Source of the DNA: Bacteroidales bacterium
GTDB lineage: Bacteria; Bacillota; Clostridia; Lachnospirales; Lachnospiraceae
Length of the DNA stretch: 37,347 nucleotides
Reading direction: 5' to 3'
NCBI GenBank assembly: GCA_023664535.1
Contig: JAMPFJ010000026.1
Location: forward strand, 1 to 37,347
Shown: positions 23,656 through 32,074 of the stretch, piece after piece
Numbering within the stretch: position 1 is the stretch's first letter
How the letters are laid out: every line of letters starts with the position of its first letter
The notes under the pieces: generated by a model
Databases searched by the model: none
The model's input: the letters and a program-made list of their open reading frames with translations, nothing else
Told to the model about the DNA's origin: nothing
Translations under genes and position numbers: made by a program

Positions 23656-24723
23656 TTATAGGTGGAAAAGTTGTTTTAACGTGTCATCATGGTAAAGCAG
23701 CTCTTTTGCCTTTTTTCTGTATTTTTCCTCATGGAGATAAGTATGGCGGAATGGCTTGACAGAGGGAGCCAGGTCGATGGCGTTTTCGTAATCCGTGACA
23801 TTCAATGCCAGTGTTTCCACATAATCAAAAAATCCGGTATCCGTAAAAATAGTATGCACCCGCTGATAACGGTGGTCCTGAACAAGGCTCATCAGATAGG
23901 CTGCAATCCCTACCTGGATTCCGTGAAGCTGGGGAGCCTCCAGCATTTTATCCAGGGCATGGGAGATTAAATGTTCACTGCCGCTGGTGGGTGCGCTGTT
24001 TCCGGCGATTTCGTTGGCAACACCGCTCATGGCAAGGGAATCCAATAGTTCTTTCAAAAACAAATCGTCCTGAATACCGGAAAAGGGAGTACGCACAAAG
24101 CTGTTAACCGCTTTTTTGGCAATCATCATGGCAAAATCATTTACTTCGGCATAGCCGTTATCCTCTTCATATTGCCAGTCGTATAGTGCGGTGATTTTAG
24201 CAACCATATCCCCGATTCCGGAATAGAGAAAACGGGAGGGTGCGCTTTTGATTACTCCGGTATCGACGATAATGCCGTAAGGCATTCTGGCAGGGACGGA
24301 ATTTCTTCTGCCGTCAATTAAAATGGATGCGCTTGCGCTGGAAAAACCGTCGCTGGAAGCGGAGGTGGGGACGCTGATAAATGGAAGCTTGCGTAAAAAT
24401 CCGCTGTATTTTGCTGCGTCAATGACTTTGCCGCCCCCAAGACCGATAACTGCCTGGGTTTTATTGGGCAGGTTGAACGCAAGGGCAGTGATATCCTCCA
24501 AGCGCACGGAATCAAGCTCCTGATATTCCAACACCTCAATATCGGCAGACCGCAGGGATTCCATAACGGTATTGCCGAACAGTTCAATTAACCCGTTCCC
24601 GAAAAAGATGACGGCTTTTTGGATGCCGCTTTCCTTTAAATAGGCGCCAATCCTTGCAAGCGCACCGTTTTCTACCTTTAAAAATGCCGGAATGGCAATG
24701 TAATCGTTGTTTTTCTGTTTCAT
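23656..24723 (-). CDS. Glycerol-1-phosphate dehydrogenase-like (EgsA/AraM-type) iron/zinc-dependent dehydrogenase
   Basis: The 355-residue protein has the NAD-binding GLGGGKVIDAAKYSG (about 93-107), VPTSASSDGFSSASAS with the metal-ligand Asp, GIGDMVAKITALYDW, SGSEHLISHALD with a ligand His and QLHGIQVGIAAYLMS with the second His, the pattern of sn-glycerol-1-phosphate dehydrogenases (archaeal G1PDH, bacterial AraM). The reaction would be dihydroxyacetone phosphate to glycerol 1-phosphate. In bacteria the product's use is rarely known. The start at 24723 was chosen because GAGGG lies upstream on the minus strand; a longer frame to 24834 reads through a repeat. It may be transcribed after the lipoprotein gene. 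Confidence 0.88.
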   Translation of the reverse strand: MKQKNNDYIAIPAFLKVENGALARIGAYLKESGIQKAVIFFGNGLIELFGNTVMESLRSADIEVLEYQELDSVRLEDITALAFNLPNKTQAVIGLGGGKVIDAAKYSGFLRKLPFISVPTSASSDGFSSASASILIDGRRNSVPARMPYGIIVDTGVIKSAPSRFLYSGIGDMVAKITALYDWQYEEDNGYAEVNDFAMMIAKKAVNSFVRTPFSGIQDDLFLKELLDSLAMSGVANEIAGNSAPTSGSEHLISHALDKMLEAPQLHGIQVGIAAYLMSLVQDHRYQRVHTIFTDTGFFDYVETLALNVTDYENAIDLAPSVKPFRHTYLHEEKYRKKAKELLYHDDTLKQLFHL

Positions 24724-24760
24724 TTTTTCCAGCCCTCTCTTTTTATTGATTAATATGGTT

Positions 24761-24782
24761 TTGCAAAACTTAAGTTTTGCAA
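24761..24782. repeat. 22-bp perfect palindrome
   Basis: TTGCAAAACTT (24761-24771) is followed at once by its reverse complement AAGTTTTGCAA (24772-24782). It sits in the leader of the minus-strand dehydrogenase gene, 38 bases from its start, and could be an operator or a hairpin in the transcript. Confidence 0.65.
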
Positions 24783-24789
24783 GGCATCT

Positions 24790-24821
24790 GTTGTACAATA
24801 TAGACAAATCAGCACAGGCAC
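24790..24821 (+). repeat. Intergenic repeat, copy A
   Basis: The 32-base stretch beginning GTTGTACAATATAGACAAATC matches the reverse complement of 25534-25565 with two mismatches. It lies downstream of the lipoprotein gene on the minus strand. Confidence 0.65.
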
Positions 24822-24876
24822 ATACACAAGGCATATCTTTCTGCTAAGTCCGCAAAGCCTCGCTGGGCACCGGCGG

Positions 24877-25428
24877 CTAATCGTCGATGCCAAAGACTCT
24901 TTCCAGCCTGTCCTCAGCGGTATCCAGTTTGTCCTCCAGAATGTCCAGGGTTTGTTCCTGCGTCAGATAATCATTATAGGATAAGGCTCCCTGGCGGTAT
25001 TGTGCTTCAAGACGGTCATCGTAGGTATCCAGGCGGTTATCCACGGCATCCAGTTCATTTTTAAGCGTAAAAAACTGATTTCTCATCTGTGTCGAATCGG
25101 CTTCGGGGGCTGCGGAATCTGTCTTAGCGGTTACTTCGTCCACCGCTTTGATAAGTGTTTCCAGCGTATCGGATGCGTTTTCCGCCTGTGGTAGAACAGA
25201 AGCCTCGGCAGAAACATCATCAGTGGACGCCTCGGCAGGGCTTTCAGTGGAAGCAGCGGCGGTGGAATTATCCGCAATCTGGTTTTGCAGCTCAGAAACC
25301 TGCTGCTCCAGCCGTCTTACTCTGTCTTCAAGGGCATCTTCACGGATGTCGTCAATATCACCGCATCCGGTTAAGGCGGATACGGACAGTACAATCAATA
25401 TCAGTGTAAATAAAGTGAATCGTTTCAT
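24877..25428 (-). CDS. Coiled-coil lipoprotein
   Basis: The 183-residue product begins with a lipoprotein signal peptide, MKRFTLFTLILIVLSVSALTGC, with lipobox LTGC (Cys22). The mature part starts with a coiled coil (EDRVRRLEQQVSELQNQI, about 34-52), then a low-complexity Ala/Ser/Glu/Thr linker (about 53-85) and a C-terminal helical repeat region (LKNELDAVDNRLDTYDDRLEAQY, LDILEDKLDTAEDRLERVF). No enzyme family is recognised; a surface-anchored structural or regulatory role is inferred. GAGGA is 7 bases before the ATG. The gene is bracketed by inverted copies of an intergenic repeat. Confidence 0.8.
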   Translation of the reverse strand: MKRFTLFTLILIVLSVSALTGCGDIDDIREDALEDRVRRLEQQVSELQNQIADNSTAAASTESPAEASTDDVSAEASVLPQAENASDTLETLIKAVDEVTAKTDSAAPEADSTQMRNQFFTLKNELDAVDNRLDTYDDRLEAQYRQGALSYNDYLTQEQTLDILEDKLDTAEDRLERVFGIDD

Positions 25429-25461
25429 AAAAAATCCTCGCTTTCTTACTAATATGGTTCA

Positions 25462-25599
25462 AGGTAATTGCGAAACTCTCTATTTTCAAAATCTAGTTGT
25501 GCAATGTAGACAAATATCATAAGCAGCGAAAGCGTGCCTGCGTTGATTTGTCTATATTGTACAACGGACATTAGCAAAAACAGAGTTTCGCAATTACCT
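25462..25599. repeat. Long inverted-repeat (MITE/REP-like) element containing copy B
   Basis: The outer arms AGGTAATTGCGAAACTCT (25462-25479) and AGAGTTTCGCAATTACCT (25582-25599) are perfect 18-bp inverted repeats. Inner arms 25496-25515 and 25546-25565 pair with two mismatches. TAATATG flanks both sides (25450-25456, 25601-25607) like a target duplication, though not flush with the arms. The inner part, 25534-25565, is the inverted copy B of the repeat at 24790-24821. Confidence 0.65.
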
Positions 25600-25689
25600 G
25601 TAATATGCTTCTCTTTTATTCTATATCCAATCCTTTTTTTTGACAATAATATTTCACAGGAAATTTTGATAGACTGCGGTATTGGGGAA

Positions 25690-25698
25690 TGCTATAAT
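25690..25698 (+). promoter_or_regulatory. Extended -10 promoter of the response regulator gene
   Basis: TGC-TATAAT at 25690-25698 is an extended -10 element 37 bases before the start codon. A well placed -35 is not evident. Confidence 0.55.
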
Positions 25699-25734
25699 CA
25701 AAACAGAAATTTTCTGCATGGAGGAGGTGGATAA

Positions 25735-26433
25735 ATGGCGAGGATATTAGTCGTGGAAGATGATAAAGAAATTAACCGTTTGCTCTGTGCCTATTTAGCC
25801 ACACAAGGTTATACCGTACTTCAGGCTGAAAACGGTCTGGGTGCATTAGAGGTGCTCCGCAGCAGGGAGGACATTGATTTGGTGCTGCTGGACTTGATGC
25901 TTCCCCTGCAAAGCGGGGATGTGGTGCTGACAAAGCTGCGGGAATTTTCCGAAGTGCCGGTGATTATTTTATCTGCAAAAAACACCGTGCAGACAAGAAT
26001 TGATGTGATACGCATGGGTGCGGATGATTATATTACCAAGCCCTTTGATTTGGATGAGGTGGAAGTCAGAATTGAAGCAGTGCTCCGCAGGACAACGAAG
26101 GAAGAAAATAGCGGAACACAGGACAGTATACAGTACAAGGACATGGTTATGGACTGTACGGCAAAAACGGTAACGGTGAGAGAAAAGACGCTTGTTTTAA
26201 CCGGCAAGGAATATATGATTTTGGAGTTGCTGCTGCGAAATCCCACCAGGCTGTTTTCCAAAGCGAATCTGTTTGAAAGCGTCTGGAATGAACCGTTTTA
26301 TCGTGAAGACAGTACATTAAAGGTTCATATAAGCAATCTTCGGAACAAGATAAAACAGTATGCGGGAGATGAGGAATATATTGAAACAATTTGGGGAATG
26401 GGTTATCGGTTAAAACAGGAAAAGAACGGTTAG
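25735..26433 (+). CDS. OmpR-family response regulator
   Basis: The 232-residue product has a receiver domain with acidic pocket D9-D10, phospho-acceptor Asp53 in LLLDLMLP, Ser80 and Lys102 in GADDYITKPF; and a C-terminal winged HTH (about 135-230: LTGKEYMILELLLRNPTRLFSKANLFESVW, STLKVHISNLRNKIKQY, IETIWGMGYRL). GGAGGAGG precedes the ATG. A terminator and a set of TTAAC repeats separate it from the ABC genes it probably controls; the likely cognate kinase is encoded at 28462, after those genes. Confidence 0.94.
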   Translation: MARILVVEDDKEINRLLCAYLATQGYTVLQAENGLGALEVLRSREDIDLVLLDLMLPLQSGDVVLTKLREFSEVPVIILSAKNTVQTRIDVIRMGADDYITKPFDLDEVEVRIEAVLRRTTKEENSGTQDSIQYKDMVMDCTAKTVTVREKTLVLTGKEYMILELLLRNPTRLFSKANLFESVWNEPFYREDSTLKVHISNLRNKIKQYAGDEEYIETIWGMGYRLKQEKNG

Positions 26434-26443
26434 AGGATAAAAG

Positions 26444-26477
26444 ACAGTCATATGTGTTCGGCACAATGGCTGTTTTT
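26444..26477 (+). terminator. Terminator after the response regulator gene
   Basis: ACAGTCAT (26444-26451) pairs with ATGGCTGT (26466-26473), one wobble, with an inner GTG/CAC pair, followed by T. It partly isolates the regulator from the transporter genes. Confidence 0.7.
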
Positions 26478-26480
26478 AAA

Positions 26481-26508
26481 TTAACTTTTTCTTAACCTTT
26501 GGTTTAAC
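26481..26508 (+). promoter_or_regulatory. TTAAC direct repeats, response-regulator binding site
   Basis: TTAAC occurs at 26481-26485, 26492-26496 and 26504-26508, an 11-12 base period on one face of the helix, typical of tandem OmpR-type binding. It is about 90 bases before the ABC ATPase gene. Confidence 0.6.
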
Positions 26509-26597
26509 CTTTTCTTTAGGATAAGGTGGTAAACTGGAATAATAGAACAGGCAGTTGTGCAATCACCTGAGAAAAATAGAGAGAGAGGAAGAAAGTT

Positions 26598-27611
26598 ATG
26601 GAGCATATTTTACAGCTGGAGCACCTCACGAAGGTGTACAAGAGAGCGGGAACGACGGCAGTGGACGACGTAAGCCTTGCGATTGAAAAAGGGCATATTT
26701 ACGGACTGATTGGACCCAATGGGGCAGGAAAGACCACGATGATGAAAATGATAGCAGGCTTGACTGCCCAGACCAGCGGAACGCTTACGCTTTTTGGAAA
26801 TTCAAAAAATCTGGACGAGGGGAGAAATCGCATGAGTTTTATGCTGGAAGCGCCCTATTTAGACGGAAGCATGACTGCCCGGCAGAACATGGAGTATATC
26901 CGTTATGTGCGTGGAGTGGCAGGAAAGGAACGGATTTTTGAAGTATTGGAAATGGTCGGACTGGCGGATGCGGGACGAAAGCCGGTGAAGCAGTTTTCGC
27001 TGGGGATGCGGCAGCGGCTGGGAATCGGAATGGCGCTGCTGCCCAATCCGGAAATCATGGTTTTGGATGAACCGGTTAACGGATTAGACCCGGAGGGAAT
27101 TGTAGATGTGCGGAATATGCTGAAAAAGCTGTGTGAGGAGAAAGATATTACGATTTTGATTTCCAGCCATCTGCTGACGGAGCTTTCTGCCTTATGTACA
27201 GATTTTGCCCTTATTAATCGGGGAAAACTGGTAGAATGTTTTTCGGCAGAAGAGCTGGAAGAAAAATGCAGAAGCTTTCTGGCTATCCGGACGGATGATA
27301 TAAACCGGACGGCGGCAGTATTGGAGCACAACCTTCGGGTAAAGGAATACAAGGTGGTGGAGAATAATGAAATCCGTCTGTTTGAATATCTGGACGAGGT
27401 AGAGAGGGTGTCAAAAACCATTACGGACAGTGGTCTGATTTTGACTAAGCTGGTTATGGAAGGGCAGAATTTGGAGGAGTACTATCTGTCTAAGGTATCT
27501 GCCAGAGAAAATGGGACAGGAACAACCGGGCAGGGGCTGTTTGGCGGTCGGCATACAAAGAAACAGGGAAGAAAAAGGTTTTCCGAAATAGGAAGTAAGG
27601 AGAGTGAGTAG
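26598..27611 (+). CDS. ABC transporter ATP-binding protein (BcrA/lantibiotic-immunity type)
   Basis: The 337-residue product has Walker A GPNGAGKTT (about 38-46), a Q-loop near MSFMLEAPYLDGSMT, signature FSLGMRQRLGIG (about 135-146) and Walker B IMVLDEPVNGLDP, then the long C-terminal regulatory part of BcrA/NatA-type ATPases ending in a basic GGRHTKKQGRKR tail. It would power the permease encoded at 27613 for export of, or protection from, a peptide antibiotic. GAGAGAGGAAG precedes the ATG. Substrate is inferred from context only. Confidence 0.92.
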   Translation: MEHILQLEHLTKVYKRAGTTAVDDVSLAIEKGHIYGLIGPNGAGKTTMMKMIAGLTAQTSGTLTLFGNSKNLDEGRNRMSFMLEAPYLDGSMTARQNMEYIRYVRGVAGKERIFEVLEMVGLADAGRKPVKQFSLGMRQRLGIGMALLPNPEIMVLDEPVNGLDPEGIVDVRNMLKKLCEEKDITILISSHLLTELSALCTDFALINRGKLVECFSAEELEEKCRSFLAIRTDDINRTAAVLEHNLRVKEYKVVENNEIRLFEYLDEVERVSKTITDSGLILTKLVMEGQNLEEYYLSKVSARENGTGTTGQGLFGGRHTKKQGRKRFSEIGSKESE

Positions 27612-27612
27612 G

Positions 27613-28359
27613 ATGAATCGATTGATAAAAGCAGAGTGGTACAGGATGAGACATTCTTCCAATCTGATGAAATGGCTGGTGGTAATCTGCCTCGTCGGAG
27701 TCGGACTGCCGCTGATGAATGATTTTGGAATTTATCAGAATGATTTGACCAAATGTTTATATTTATCAGACGAGGTTGTTACGATGTTTCTCCCCGCTTT
27801 TCTGGGTACATTTTGTGCGGCAGCATTGGGAATCTCCTACATGAATAAAACGGCTTATTACGAGGTGATGGCAGGAAACAAAATATCAAAGATTCTGCTG
27901 AGCAAGGTTATGGTAAACGCATTTTTTGCCACGGTGGTACAGTCTCTTTTTTTCTGTGTCTGCTGGACAATCATCAGTGCAAATTATGGCAGGGGGAAAA
28001 TCGGGCAGCTTCCCCTCAGGGTAGTTCTGTTCGTTATTATCCTCCTTCACATCTGCACTGCGGGTGTGCTGATTGCCGCATCCGTCAGGCATATGGCGGC
28101 ATCCGTACTGGCATATCTGCGGTTTGCTGCATTTGATTTGGCTGCTTTGTTTATCGTCCAAATCTTTGAGGATTATATCCCGGCTGCCGTCAGGGAAAAG
28201 ATAGTCGATTGGTTTATCATGATACAGCTCAGCAAGGTATTAAATTATGAATGGGAAATTACGGATTATTTAATTTTTGCGGTTATGATGAGTATGTTGC
28301 TGGAAGCAGGAATCTGGTATGCGGCTTCCTATGTGGGAATGCGGAAGAAAATATATTAA
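27613..28359 (+). CDS. ABC-2 type transporter permease
   Basis: The 248-residue product has about six hydrophobic helices, beginning MNRLIKAEWYRMRHSSNLMKWLVVICLV, a typical N-terminus for the BcrB/lantibiotic-immunity permease subunits, and FLPAFLGTFCAAALGISYMN, YYEVMAGNKISKILLSKV. It starts one base after the ATPase stop, with AAGGAGAG upstream of ATG 27613 (a GTG at 27604 is less likely), indicating strict coupling. It is the membrane partner of that ATPase. Whether it extrudes or flips substrate is unknown. Confidence 0.85.
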   Translation: MNRLIKAEWYRMRHSSNLMKWLVVICLVGVGLPLMNDFGIYQNDLTKCLYLSDEVVTMFLPAFLGTFCAAALGISYMNKTAYYEVMAGNKISKILLSKVMVNAFFATVVQSLFFCVCWTIISANYGRGKIGQLPLRVVLFVIILLHICTAGVLIAASVRHMAASVLAYLRFAAFDLAALFIVQIFEDYIPAAVREKIVDWFIMIQLSKVLNYEWEITDYLIFAVMMSMLLEAGIWYAASYVGMRKKIY

Positions 28360-28461
28360 GCGGAATCGGAGAAGATATTTTCTTATGGCAAATTCGGGTG
28401 GCGTCTGCTATACTAATAGTATTTTAGTACATTCGGTTTACGGGATTCGGAGAGAAATTAA

Positions 28462-29376
28462 ATGACGGAAGGAATGGGGATATATCTGACAGCAGCGGTA
28501 TTGCTGGTGGCGGTCATTGTGGCTGCGGTACGGCTATATCAGTATAAGCAGCAGATAAAAAGCTTTACCGTGGCGGTAAGAAAACATACGGTTGAAGAAT
28601 ATAACCAGCCGGTTGCGGTGGATTATTTTAACAGGGATATCGTAGGGCTTGCCAATGCCTTGAATGAATATATGGATTTGCAAAAAAGTCTGGCGCTGCA
28701 ATATGCAGGCGACCGCCGGCAGCTGAATAATGTGATTGCAGGAATTTCTCATGATTTCCGGACGCCGCTTACTGCGGCAAAGGGATATTTACAGCTTCTT
28801 GAAAAGAATGGGGATTTATCCGATGAGGATAGGGAATATCTGCATGTGGCAATGAAAAAGATTACTTATCTGAAGCTTTTGTCTGACGATTTTTTTGAAA
28901 TATCCGCTCTTGAAGCAAAGGGGGAGGATTTGGAGAGCTCCGCAATCAATCTGGGGAATTTTTTGTCAGAATGTATTTTGCAGCAGTATGACTGGATGGA
29001 GCGAAAAGGGCTGAAAACGAGTTTTCTGCTTCCGGAGACGGATGTGTTTCTGGAGACCAATGAGCACTGCTTAAAACGTATGGTGGAGAATTTGTTTTCC
29101 AATGTCCGCAAATATGCCAAAGGCTATATCGGGCTGCGGGCAGTCTGCGAAAGAAAACAGGTTGTGCTCGTCATGGAAAATGATTTGGAGGATGAGACGG
29201 ATTTTGATGTCAGTCAGGTGTTTGAGCCGTTCTACAGAGGAAGGTCGAGAAGTAATGAGGGAAGCGGGCTTGGGCTTTATGTGGTAAAATGTCTGGCAGA
29301 GCAGCTTGGCTATAGCATACAGGCAGAATATGCAGAGGGGATGTTTCGGATAAACGTGACAATCAAGCGGAATTAG
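28462..29376 (+). CDS. Sensor histidine kinase, single membrane helix
   Basis: The 304-residue product has one N-terminal membrane helix (about 7-27) and no sizeable external sensor domain, a HisKA box NVIAGISHDFRTPLTAAKGYLQLL with His97, an N box LKRMVENLFSNVRKYAKG, and G boxes VFEPFYRGR and GSGLGLYVVK. The lack of an external domain suggests that the signal comes through the neighbouring transporter. It follows the permease by 102 bases and is probably the partner of the regulator at 25735, the order being regulator-ATPase-permease-kinase. A TATACT at 28409 may give it its own promoter. Confidence 0.92.
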   Translation: MTEGMGIYLTAAVLLVAVIVAAVRLYQYKQQIKSFTVAVRKHTVEEYNQPVAVDYFNRDIVGLANALNEYMDLQKSLALQYAGDRRQLNNVIAGISHDFRTPLTAAKGYLQLLEKNGDLSDEDREYLHVAMKKITYLKLLSDDFFEISALEAKGEDLESSAINLGNFLSECILQQYDWMERKGLKTSFLLPETDVFLETNEHCLKRMVENLFSNVRKYAKGYIGLRAVCERKQVVLVMENDLEDETDFDVSQVFEPFYRGRSRSNEGSGLGLYVVKCLAEQLGYSIQAEYAEGMFRINVTIKRN

Positions 29377-29472
29377 ACTGCTGGATTCCGTCTGTTTTAT
29401 GCAGCAAGGTAAGCATAGCGTTTAAATATATTTTTGAAATAGACTTTTATACGAGAAACAGGAGCAGAGGTT

Positions 29473-30141
29473 ATGCACATATTTGTGGTGGAGGATGAAC
29501 GGACAATCAGGCAGGAATTAAAACTCCTGTTGGAAAATGCGATGTATCAGGTGACAGCGCCGGATACCTTTGAAAATATTGCCGCACAGGCAGTGGAGAG
29601 CAGACCGGATTTGGTGCTTCTGGATGTGAATCTGCCGGGAATTTCCGGATTTGACGTCTGTATGCAGATTCGGGCACGGACAGAGGTGCCAGTCATTTTT
29701 CTGACCAGCAGGACGGATTCCATGGACGAATTAAACGGAATCCTTAAGGGCGGTGACGATTATATTACGAAGCCGTATCAGGCTCCGATTCTTTTGGCGA
29801 GAATCGCCGCAGTATTAAAACGTACAAAGGGTGCGGAAGCGAAGGAAAACGTTTGGTTTACAAAGAACGGGGTACAGCTGGATACCTTAAAATGCTGCCT
29901 TGTTTTCCAGGAGCAGAGAGTAGAGCTTACGAAAAATGAAATGAAAATCTTATACCTGTTGTTTCGGCATCAGGGGGAATTTGTAGCCAGAATGGATTTG
30001 ATAGAATTTCTATGGGAAAACCAGATATTTATTGATGACAATACACTCAGTGTACATATCACGGGAATCCGTAAGAAGCTGGCGTCTATTGGTGTGGAGA
30101 ACTTTATTGAAACGAAGAGAGGGATTGGTTACCGCATATGA
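29473..30141 (+). CDS. OmpR-family response regulator (BceR-type)
   Basis: The 222-residue product has a receiver domain with E7-D8, phospho-acceptor Asp51 in LVLLDVNLP, Thr78 and Lys100 in GGDDYITKPY, and a C-terminal winged HTH (VELTKNEMKILYLLFRHQGEF, DDNTLSVHITGIRKKLASI, IETKRGIGYRI). AGGAG precedes the ATG. Its stop overlaps the kinase start (ATGA, 30138-30141). With the kinase and the ABC pair downstream it forms a BceRS-BceAB-type antimicrobial-peptide detoxification module. The TTAAGA repeats at 31192 are its likely target. Confidence 0.94.
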   Translation: MHIFVVEDERTIRQELKLLLENAMYQVTAPDTFENIAAQAVESRPDLVLLDVNLPGISGFDVCMQIRARTEVPVIFLTSRTDSMDELNGILKGGDDYITKPYQAPILLARIAAVLKRTKGAEAKENVWFTKNGVQLDTLKCCLVFQEQRVELTKNEMKILYLLFRHQGEFVARMDLIEFLWENQIFIDDNTLSVHITGIRKKLASIGVENFIETKRGIGYRI

Positions 30142-31175
30142 AGCTGATGGATTTTTTAAGGGATAAAGGACTGCTGCTTCTTCTGCATCTGGTGTGCATG
30201 TGCGTGACGGCAGGTTTTTTAAATGTAACAGGCTATGGCAGGGCAAACATCCTGCTGATTCTGATTTTCTGGTTTGCCGTGGTAGCAGGATGGCTGTTGA
30301 TTACGTACCTGCAAAGAAGAAAGTATTTTCACGAAACGGAACAGATTTTAGAAAACGTGGACCAGCGGTATCTGTTAGGGGAGCTGCTGCCGGATTCCTT
30401 TCGGTTAGAGGACAGATTATATCGGCAAATGATTCGGAAATCCAATAAATCGGTCATTGAGCGGATTCACCGGATAGAAGATGAGCAAAAGGCTTACAGA
30501 GAGTATATTGAAAGCTGGGTGCATGAAATAAAAGCGCCGATTACAGGTATTTCCCTCATTTGTGACAATCGGAGACATTCTTTGCCGGCAGGAAACGGAA
30601 CGGGAGGAGAAGACTTTTGCACTATCAGCATGGAAAACCAGCGCATTGAAAATTATGTGGATATGGCGCTTTATTATGCCCGTATGGAAAAGGTATATAA
30701 AGACTATCTGATTCGGGAGACAAGCCTTAATGAGGTAGTGAACGAGGTACTCGGAAAAAACCGGCTGCTGCTTATTCAAAACCGGGTGAAGGCAGAGGTA
30801 AACTGTGAAGATACGGTCTATACCGACCGGAAATGGATTGCATTTATATTGAATCAGATGGTGTTAAACAGCGTAAAATATCGGGGAGAGTCACCGGTAT
30901 TTCATCTTTATACGGAGCGGGGGAAAAACGGTGTGGTTTTAACGTTAGAGGATAACGGAATTGGGATTCCGGCGGAAGAGCTTTCCCGCATTTTTGAAAA
31001 AGGATTCACCGGGAGCAACGGAAGAAACCATGAGAGGTCCACCGGAATGGGACTGTATTTGTGCCGAAAGCTTTGTGATAAGCTGGGAATCGGGATTTCG
31101 GCGTACTCGGAATATGGCAGAGGAACGAAAATGCTTCTGGAATTTCCCGTCAGTAATTATATCAGCAGAGAATAA
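30138..31175 (+). CDS. Intramembrane-sensing histidine kinase (BceS-type)
   Basis: The 345-residue product has two membrane helices (about 11-30 and 36-57) joined by only a few residues, the hallmark of BceS-like kinases that sense through their ABC transporter. It has a phospho-acceptor box ESWVHEIKAPITGISL with His129, an N box FILNQMVLNSVKYRG, and G boxes TLEDNGIGIPAEELSRIFEKGFTGSNGR and STGMGLYLCRKL. It overlaps the regulator gene by four bases. Partner proteins are the regulator at 29473 and the BceAB-type transporter downstream. Confidence 0.94.
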   Translation: MKLMDFLRDKGLLLLLHLVCMCVTAGFLNVTGYGRANILLILIFWFAVVAGWLLITYLQRRKYFHETEQILENVDQRYLLGELLPDSFRLEDRLYRQMIRKSNKSVIERIHRIEDEQKAYREYIESWVHEIKAPITGISLICDNRRHSLPAGNGTGGEDFCTISMENQRIENYVDMALYYARMEKVYKDYLIRETSLNEVVNEVLGKNRLLLIQNRVKAEVNCEDTVYTDRKWIAFILNQMVLNSVKYRGESPVFHLYTERGKNGVVLTLEDNGIGIPAEELSRIFEKGFTGSNGRNHERSTGMGLYLCRKLCDKLGIGISAYSEYGRGTKMLLEFPVSNYISRE

Positions 31176-31191
31176 ATGGATTGGAGTTACC

Positions 31192-31217
31192 TTAAGAAAT
31201 CTTAAGATAGCTTTAAT
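31192..31217 (+). promoter_or_regulatory. TTAAGA direct repeats, response-regulator binding site
   Basis: TTAAGA at 31192-31197 and 31202-31207, then TTTAAT at 31212-31217, have a 10-base period. The site lies about 85 bases before the BceA-type gene and fits activation by the regulator at 29473. Confidence 0.6.
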
Positions 31218-31300
31218 CTATTTTTATATGAAAATATAGGGAAATATCCTATAGTCATTGTAACGGAGAATTACCTGTTATATGATGATGGCGAGGAGTG

Positions 31301-32074
31301 ATGAACGTGAAGGATTATATCCGGGTATGTGATGTGGAAAAATATTACGGAAACGAATCGAATGTGACAAAGGCAGTGGACAGAGTCAGCTTCCATGTGG
31401 AAAAAGGGGAATTTATCGGGGTGATGGGGGCCTCCGGCTCGGGAAAGACTACCCTGCTGAACATGCTGGCGACGATAGATACCGTGACTGCCGGGCATAT
31501 TTATTACGGCGATACGGATATTACGGAGCTGTCGGAGGATGCATTGTCCGAATTCAGGAAGGATAACCTGGGATTTGTATTTCAGGAGTATAATCTTTTG
31601 GATACCCTGACGATTGAGGAAAATATTATTCTGGCATTGACCCTGCAAGGAGGGAAGAAAAAAGAAATCAACGATACCTGCAGTGAAATTTTGGAATTGC
31701 TGGGGATTTCGGACATCAGGGAAAAGTTCCCGTATCAGGTATCGGGAGGGCAAAAGCAGAGGTGCGCCTGTGCCAGGGCATTGGTGAACCATCCGAAGCT
31801 GTTGCTTGCCGATGAACCCACCGGGGCTTTGGATTCCAATGCGGCACAGACGCTGTTAGAGACCTTTACCCGTCTGAACCGGAGTATGGAAGCGACGATT
31901 CTCATGGTAACCCATGATGCATTTTCTGCAAGCTACTGCGGAAGGATTTTATTTTTGAAGGACGGAAAAATTTTTCATGAGCTGGTAAGAGGAGAAAAGG
32001 AGCGGAAGGTTTTTCTGCAGGAGATTTTAGATGTTTTGTCGTTAACGGGAGGTGAGCTTTCCGATGTTAAATAA
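31301..32074 (+). CDS. ABC transporter ATP-binding protein, BceA-type
   Basis: The 257-residue product has Walker A MGASGSGKTTLL (about 42-53), Q-loop VFQEYNLLDTLT, signature VSGGQKQRCACARAL, Walker B LLLADEPTGALD and the H-loop in MVTHDAFSA, the MacB/LolD/BceA group pattern. It pairs with the 10-helix permease whose frame overlaps its end. The start is uncertain: ATG 31301 lies very close to GAGGAG (31293-31298), and GTG 31307 has better spacing. It is expected to drive removal of cell-wall-targeting peptides such as bacitracin or lantibiotics, and to signal to the BceS-type kinase. Confidence 0.93.
   Translation: MNVKDYIRVCDVEKYYGNESNVTKAVDRVSFHVEKGEFIGVMGASGSGKTTLLNMLATIDTVTAGHIYYGDTDITELSEDALSEFRKDNLGFVFQEYNLLDTLTIEENIILALTLQGGKKKEINDTCSEILELLGISDIREKFPYQVSGGQKQRCACARALVNHPKLLLADEPTGALDSNAAQTLLETFTRLNRSMEATILMVTHDAFSASYCGRILFLKDGKIFHELVRGEKERKVFLQEILDVLSLTGGELSDVK

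Noticed and set aside
23689..23970. Plus-strand frame opposite the glycerol-1-phosphate dehydrogenase gene
   Set aside because: It is antisense to a gene with clear catalytic motifs and has no ribosome site.
24724..24834. N-terminal extension of the dehydrogenase
   Set aside because: The extension reads through the 22-bp palindrome and repeat copy A and lacks a ribosome site; the start at 24723 has one.
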